Below are positions 59,998 through 64,000 of a stretch of 64,000 nucleotides of DNA, piece after piece. Where the stretch lies: assembly GCA_965225915.1 (NCBI GenBank), contig OZ245326.1:1860001-1924000 (forward strand). The letters are read 5' to 3'. This stretch comes from JAAXHH01 sp965225915 (GTDB lineage Bacteria; JAAXHH01). Position 1 is the stretch's first letter. Each line of letters starts with the position of its first letter. The notes beneath the pieces are model-generated. The model did not search any database. It was not told where the DNA came from and saw nothing but the letters and a program-made list of their open reading frames with translations. Made by a program: the position numbers and the translations under genes.

Positions 59998-60739
59998 CTT
60001 CCGTTGGACCCCGCTTGCCTGTGTCGTCATGATTCTGCGCTTTTGCCGGCGGGCGCGTTACGATTACCTTGGCCGCGCGAAGGACCTTCTCGTTGAGGGT
60101 GTATCCTTTTTCAACCACGTTAACCACCGTGTCGGCCGGCTGGTCCCCGTTTTCGACGGCCATGACGGCTTCGTGCCGCGTCGGATCGAAGGTTTCCCCT
60201 TCCGCCATGATCTCTTTCATACCCGCCCTTTCCAGTTTTTCCAGGAATTGCTGGCGGATCATCTCGAAACCCTGGGCGAATGACCGTGTCTCGTCAGAAG
60301 TCTGCGGCGCCTGGAGGGCCCGATCTATGTTGTCCAGTATGGGCAGCAACTCGGTGATGAGCGATTCCCCGGCATTCTTGACCAGTGCGCTGAATTCACG
60401 GCCGGTGCGTTTCTTGTAGTTGTCGAACTCGGCGGCCAGGCGCACCCAGCGATCCTTGTAGTGCAGGACCTCCTCGGCCAGTTTCGCCTGTTCCTCTTCC
60501 GGCGCTTCCTCCGGGGTCCCGTCCGATTCCGCTTCGGCATCCGTGTCCCTGCCGGATGCGGGATCGACGGCTTCATCCCCCGGCGCCGACGCCTGCCCGT
60601 TTACCGGTCCGGCGCCATTGTCCGTGCCGGAACCGGACGCTGGTCCGGCCTTCGGGTCGCTCTCGTCCGATGCTGTCCCCGGCGCCTCGGTTACATCCCC
60701 CGGCGACGCGGCGGATTCGAATTCCTGTCCCTTACTCAT
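59990..60739 (-). CDS. grpE: Nucleotide exchange factor GrpE
   Basis: A 249-aa GrpE. The first 80 residues are low-complexity (Gly, Ser, Ala, Asp-rich; GTASDESDPKAGPASGSGTD), longer than in E. coli. The coiled coil (about 85-135; HYKDRWVRLAAEFDNYKKRT) and the conserved end (GETFDPTRHEAVMAVENGD, VVEKGYTLNEKVLRAAKVIV) identify it. It catalyses ADP release from DnaK. It lies after hrcA, separated by two hairpins. Confidence 0.95.
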   Translation of the reverse strand: MSKGQEFESAASPGDVTEAPGTASDESDPKAGPASGSGTDNGAGPVNGQASAPGDEAVDPASGRDTDAEAESDGTPEEAPEEEQAKLAEEVLHYKDRWVRLAAEFDNYKKRTGREFSALVKNAGESLITELLPILDNIDRALQAPQTSDETRSFAQGFEMIRQQFLEKLERAGMKEIMAEGETFDPTRHEAVMAVENGDQPADTVVNVVEKGYTLNEKVLRAAKVIVTRPPAKAQNHDDTGKRGPTEDG

Positions 60740-60780
60740 GATCGAATTTACCCCCCAGCCAAATAAGCAACTCTTTCATT

Positions 60781-60842
60781 TCCCATGGGCGCTCCGCCCG
60801 TGGGATGCCAAAACGAAGCGGGCGTGATTACTCACGTCCGCT
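60781..60842 (-). other. Two adjacent hairpins between hrcA and grpE
   Basis: Hairpin one (60781-60805) has an 11-bp stem with a 3-nt loop and one T-G pair; hairpin two (60817-60842) has an 11-bp stem with a 4-nt loop and one G-U pair. Neither is followed by a T run, so processing or attenuation is more likely than a simple terminator. Confidence 0.5.
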
Positions 60843-60874
60843 GGTAAACTGGATCGGGGCGAGTACCACTGGAT

Positions 60875-61906
60875 TCAAGCGAACATCGTGTTCAGGTATC
60901 TCGCTGTATATCCCACGACAGACATCAAGCGCGCGTAGGGCATGCGGGTCGGGCCGATTACCCCGATGATGCCCGTCATGTCGTTGATTCGATAGGTCGA
61001 CGAGACCACGCTGCACGACTGCACTTCGTTCTGGCCGTTTTCACGACCGATGGTTACGGCGATACGGTTGTCATGCTGGCGTTCGCTCAACCAGTGCGCC
61101 ACGGTCCGCTTGTGTTCGAGAAACTCCAGCAGTGATGAGAGTTTCTCGTAGTCGGTCACGAACTCCGGCTTCGACACGATATAGGTGGTACCGCCGATAT
61201 GAGTCTTCTCGTTTTCCTCGAAATCAAAGAGATAGTTGCTGTACTGTATGAACAGCTGGACGATCTTCCGCTTGGACTGGGGCGCGTCCTCCAGGCGTTC
61301 GTCGAGTTGTCCCTTGATCTCTCGAAGGGAACAGCCGTTCAGCCGCTCATTCAGAAACCAACTGGCATCGGCGAGCCGCTCCGCGGGTATCTCCGCGTCG
61401 AGTTCTGCGACGATGCTCCTGACCAGGCCGGAAGTGAGGGTCAGCACCAGCAGCACCTTCCTGTGGGCGACCGGTATCAGTTCCACCCGTTCAAGCCTTC
61501 CGTCATACAGCTTTGGCGCCAGCGCCACACCGACTTCCTCGCACACCATGCCGAGTATGTAAGCTGTATGGCTCAAAAGCTCCTGCACGCTCAGCCATTC
61601 GTTTTCAAGTTCGAGGTGGATTCTTTCCCTGTCCCGCTTGTTGATGGGACGCATGCGAAGCAGGGTATCCACGTAATACCGGTAACCCTTGTCGGTCGGA
61701 ACGCCCCCGGCGGAGGGATGCGGCCGGGTGATGTAACCGGTGTCTTCAAGGTTCACCATCGTATTGCGCACCGTTGCCGGACTGACCGCAAGAGGGCCTT
61801 GGCTGGCTATCGACTTGGAACCGACGGGTTGACCCGTGGAAACATGGTGTTCCACCAGGTTCCGGAGAATATCCTTATCCCGATCTGTCTGAAGAGTATA
61901 CGTCAT
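60875..61906 (-). CDS. hrcA: Heat-inducible transcription repressor HrcA
   Basis: A 343-aa repressor of heat-shock operons. The winged helix includes SPATVRNTMVNLEDTGYITR and PHPSAGGVPTDKGYRYYVD; the core has WFLNERLNGCSLREIKGQL, and the C-terminus has MTGIIGVIGPTRMPYARLMS. The start at 61906 is supported by AGG and homology. HrcA binds CIRCE elements (TTAGCACTC-N9-GAGTGCTAA), but I see none upstream of hrcA or grpE. The gene starts the hrcA-grpE-dnaJ-prmA-rsmE run. Confidence 0.95.
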   Translation of the reverse strand: MTYTLQTDRDKDILRNLVEHHVSTGQPVGSKSIASQGPLAVSPATVRNTMVNLEDTGYITRPHPSAGGVPTDKGYRYYVDTLLRMRPINKRDRERIHLELENEWLSVQELLSHTAYILGMVCEEVGVALAPKLYDGRLERVELIPVAHRKVLLVLTLTSGLVRSIVAELDAEIPAERLADASWFLNERLNGCSLREIKGQLDERLEDAPQSKRKIVQLFIQYSNYLFDFEENEKTHIGGTTYIVSKPEFVTDYEKLSSLLEFLEHKRTVAHWLSERQHDNRIAVTIGRENGQNEVQSCSVVSSTYRINDMTGIIGVIGPTRMPYARLMSVVGYTARYLNTMFA

Positions 61907-62047
61907 TTCGAACCTGCAGTCTGTATTGGAGGACACCCTGAACGGTAAGGGTTTGGCAATGGCATGGCCCTCAGCCAAACCACGTCCGAGTAAAACGGCG
62001 TCCGAAGCCTGAGCGCGGCGAGCGGACGCGTTCAAAACTTGAAATTG

Positions 62048-62076
62048 TATTTACGAATCGGGCCGCCTTATGTCAA
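62048..62076 (-). promoter_or_regulatory. Promoter of hrcA with long leader
   Basis: Minus-strand TTGACA (62071-62076), 17-bp spacer, TAAATA (62048-62053). A stem with 7-bp arms GCGTCCG/CGGACGC (61998-62029) lies in the leader of about 140 nt. Confidence 0.5.
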
Positions 62077-62130
62077 GCGAAAAGCTGGGTTTCAGGAACG
62101 CCTTTCCCCCGGGTTCTCAACGACTTTTCC

Positions 62131-62159
62131 TTGACTGAAAGGGGTATGACGGCTATATT
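62131..62159 (+). promoter_or_regulatory. Promoter of the CDP-alcohol phosphatidyltransferase gene
   Basis: TTGACT (62131-62136), 17-bp spacer and TATATT (62154-62159), divergent from the hrcA promoter. Confidence 0.6.
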
Positions 62160-62294
62160 CCGGCATCACGTTCCTGGCAGTGAATATCCCCGCGACATAC
62201 CGTCTGTTCCCGTTTGACGGTTTGTAACACGGGTTGGGTTGGACGGGGCTGGATACGGCGGCGAACGCAACGGGGCCTGTTGCAGGAGTATACC

Positions 62295-62894
62295 GTGCTG
62301 AGTTCGAAAGTAAAGACATGGTACGTGAATATGCTGGGGCCGTTCGTCCGGACGTCCGTTCGCTTCGGGATTCATCCCAACGCGTTGACAATACTTGGCT
62401 TTGGGATCACCCTGATCTCCGCTTATCTCTTCGGGCTCGGCGCTTTCAGGTGGGCGGGACTGGTCATGTTCATCGGCGGCAGTTGCGATGTGCTGGACGG
62501 GCACCTGGCCCGGGCAACGGGGACCCGAAGCACCTTTGGGGCGCTCCTTGATTCCACGCTGGACCGCTACGCCGAGATCGCCGTTTTCATCGGCATCATC
62601 GCCTTCTATCTTTTTAGCGCGGCCGACAGTGACCTGAACGCTTACTGGGTGCTGGCGTCCGTCATGGCCATAAGCGGTTCCCTGATGGTCAGTTATGTTC
62701 GCGCCCGCGCGGAGGGGCTCGGACAGGAATGTACCGTCGGGCTGATGCAGCGTCCGGAGCGGATCATCTGTCTGGGCCTGGGCGCCCTGCTTGGGGAAAC
62801 GTACTTGCCCGTCGCCTTGGTCTTGATCGCCGTGGTGTCGAACATCACGGCCATTTCGCGCATGTTCTACATCCACAAGAGGTCCAGAGGGTAA
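62295..62894 (+). CDS. CDP-alcohol phosphatidyltransferase family protein
   Basis: A 199-aa membrane enzyme that swaps CMP for an alcohol in phospholipid synthesis. The signature D-G-x2-A-R-x8-G-x3-D-x3-D is complete in DGHLARATGTRSTFGALLDS plus the following TLDRYAE. Several hydrophobic helices flank it (LTILGFGITLISAYLFGLGA, VFIGIIAFYLFSAA). The start GTG at 62295 is supported by AGGAG 6 bp upstream; TTG at 62214 gives an unlikely extension. The acceptor alcohol (inositol phosphate, glycerol phosphate or other) cannot be read. It looks closer to phosphatidylinositol-phosphate-synthase-like forms than to PgsA, but only weakly. Confidence 0.88.
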   Translation: MLSSKVKTWYVNMLGPFVRTSVRFGIHPNALTILGFGITLISAYLFGLGAFRWAGLVMFIGGSCDVLDGHLARATGTRSTFGALLDSTLDRYAEIAVFIGIIAFYLFSAADSDLNAYWVLASVMAISGSLMVSYVRARAEGLGQECTVGLMQRPERIICLGLGALLGETYLPVALVLIAVVSNITAISRMFYIHKRSRG

Positions 62895-63003
62895 GGGAGA
62901 AGCCATAGGGCGTCCCACGGTTCGGGACGGGTAAATCGCGTAAGGGGGTCATAGACGATCCCGGTACGTACCACGACAGGTTTTCGCAACTGGAGTTCGG
63001 GTC

Positions 63004-64000
63004 ATGCGACCACCTAACAGAAGCATCACACTGGTCGGAGTTTTGCTCATCGTCCTGCTGGGCGCCGGATGGGGGCTCAATCACGAACGCGTGCAGGCGG
63101 TGGGCGAACAGCAGTACGATCTGAAACTGCTGCAGCAGGTCGTGGAGCGCATACGCGCCAAGTACGTGGACGATCTGAACGAAGGAGAAGCGATCGACGC
63201 GGCCATCCGCGGCATGCTCGGCACGTTGGATCCCTATACCGAGTTCCTGGAAAAGAAGCAGAACGACGAGATGAAAATGATGCAGATCCAGGGGAAGTAC
63301 GGTGGATTGGGCATCAAGATAACCAAGCTGGAAGACGCCCTGGTCGTCGTCGCGCTGTTTGACGACACTCCGGCCTATGACGTCGGCCTGCAGACCGGCG
63401 ACCGCATCGTCCGGATCGAAGATCAGTCCACGGCCGACATCGAAGTCTCTCAGGCGGCGGACCTCCTGAGGGGGAGTCCTGGCACTTCTGTGACGATTTC
63501 GATTAGCAGGGAAGGCGAAGAGGCATTCATCGACTACACGCTGACGCGGGCCATCATTACCATACCGGTGGTTCCGTACGTGGGGATGCTGGAAGGGGAC
63601 ATCGGCTACATCAAGCTGAACCAGTTTACCGAAGAAGCCTCCAGGGAGGTTGAACAGTCACTGAAACAACTGGGGGACCAGGGCGCCCAGGGGTACGTTT
63701 TCGATCTACGCGGCAATCCGGGGGGACTGCTGGAACAGGCCGTCGGAGTCGCGGGGAAGTTCCTGGTTGAGGATCGTCTTATCGTTTACACGAAGGGTCG
63801 GCCCGGTTCGGACCAGCGGTCGTATCACGCTTCGGATACGTTCACGCTCGAGGAAGCGCCACTGGTGATCCTCGTCGACCGGTACAGCGCCAGCGCGTCC
63901 GAGATCGTCGCCGGAGCGATCCAGGACTGGGACCGGGGCGTCGTGGCCGGCCAGCCGACCTTCGGCAAGGCCTCGGTGCAGCAGATTTTCCCCATGGACA
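63004..64000 (+). CDS. C-terminal processing peptidase (S41 family), partial
   Basis: The frame starts at ATG 63004 and runs off the right edge (332 codons seen). An N-terminal signal or anchor (residues 9-24, LVGVLLIVLLGAGWGL) precedes a leading helical part, a PDZ domain (about 85-180; GGLGIKITKLEDALVVVALF, DVGLQTGDRIVRIEDQ) and the protease core (YVFDLRGNPGGLLEQAVGVA). The catalytic pair is Ser297 in YSASASEIVAGA and Lys322 in TFGKASVQ, 25 residues apart as in Prc. CtpA-type proteases trim or degrade exported proteins and lipoproteins. The C-terminal part is missing from the window. Confidence 0.93.
   Translation, partial: MRPPNRSITLVGVLLIVLLGAGWGLNHERVQAVGEQQYDLKLLQQVVERIRAKYVDDLNEGEAIDAAIRGMLGTLDPYTEFLEKKQNDEMKMMQIQGKYGGLGIKITKLEDALVVVALFDDTPAYDVGLQTGDRIVRIEDQSTADIEVSQAADLLRGSPGTSVTISISREGEEAFIDYTLTRAIITIPVVPYVGMLEGDIGYIKLNQFTEEASREVEQSLKQLGDQGAQGYVFDLRGNPGGLLEQAVGVAGKFLVEDRLIVYTKGRPGSDQRSYHASDTFTLEEAPLVILVDRYSASASEIVAGAIQDWDRGVVAGQPTFGKASVQQIFPMD

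Overview
This window comes from an uncultivated, LPS-bearing (two-membrane) bacterium of fairly high GC. Evidence for an outer membrane is direct: a TamA/TamB pair, an LpxL-type acyltransferase, a WaaF-type heptosyltransferase, a TonB-like protein and lipoproteins. The mix of phytanoyl-CoA-dioxygenase-family oxygenases, a ceramidase-like amidase, a sulfatase and three TPR/GWxTD proteins points to the FCB superphylum, and Latescibacterota is my best guess. That placement is inference from gene content, not from a marker tree. No phage, insertion sequence or CRISPR array was seen.

Layout. 1-3784 (minus): a small catabolic-looking cluster (ceramidase-like protein cut by the left edge, sugar-phosphate-isomerase-like TIM barrel, PhyH oxygenase, a 99-aa unknown, and an internally duplicated protein). 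4318-8981 (plus): a TonB-like protein whose periplasmic linker is an array of eighteen 60-bp repeats, then the first TPR/GWxTD protein. 9104-16658 (minus): a tight run read as iscS-iscU-mnmA-MA-like peptidase-lpxL-lipoprotein-waaF-pfkB, linking sulfur transfer for tRNA thiolation to envelope synthesis. 17021-23390 (plus): a lipoprotein, a half-length GT9-like protein and two more TPR/GWxTD proteins. 23434-32221 (minus): sulfatase, corC-ybeY-phoH, DUF402, thioredoxin-like, nitroreductase, then the ferrous iron transporter feoB with its small Cys-rich partner. 32237-33262 (plus): an SDR 3' fragment plus an intact phyH lies between feoB and feoA. 33442-34532 (minus): feoA and a DtxR-type regulator. 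34784-45243 (plus): a GlnE-like nucleotidyltransferase with ACT domains, tamB, a tamA/bamA homologue and a TIM-barrel protein. 45290-47354 (minus): larC1-hxlA-hxlB. 47435-49976 (minus): a secreted globin-like protein without its haem histidine and two Cof-type HAD phosphatases. 50047-50200: two tRNAs with clear promoter and terminator. 50287-61906 (minus): dnaG, a redoxin, mutS2, cvpA, yqeY, rpsU, HIT protein, rsmE, prmA, dnaJ, grpE, hrcA. 62295-64000 (plus): a CDP-alcohol phosphatidyltransferase and a CtpA-type protease cut by the right edge.

Several promoters fit one housekeeping pattern (TTGAC-, about 17 bp, TATATT-like). They precede the tRNAs, the CDP-alcohol transferase, hrcA, iscS, phoH, the second GWxTD gene and the dtxR-like gene, which supports the start choices there.

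The least explained content is the three-member TPR/GWxTD family with its repeat-bearing TonB-like neighbour, an IscU with altered active-site residues, a haem-site-less secreted globin fold, a LarC1-only gene joined to a ribulose-monophosphate pair, and the split feo locus.
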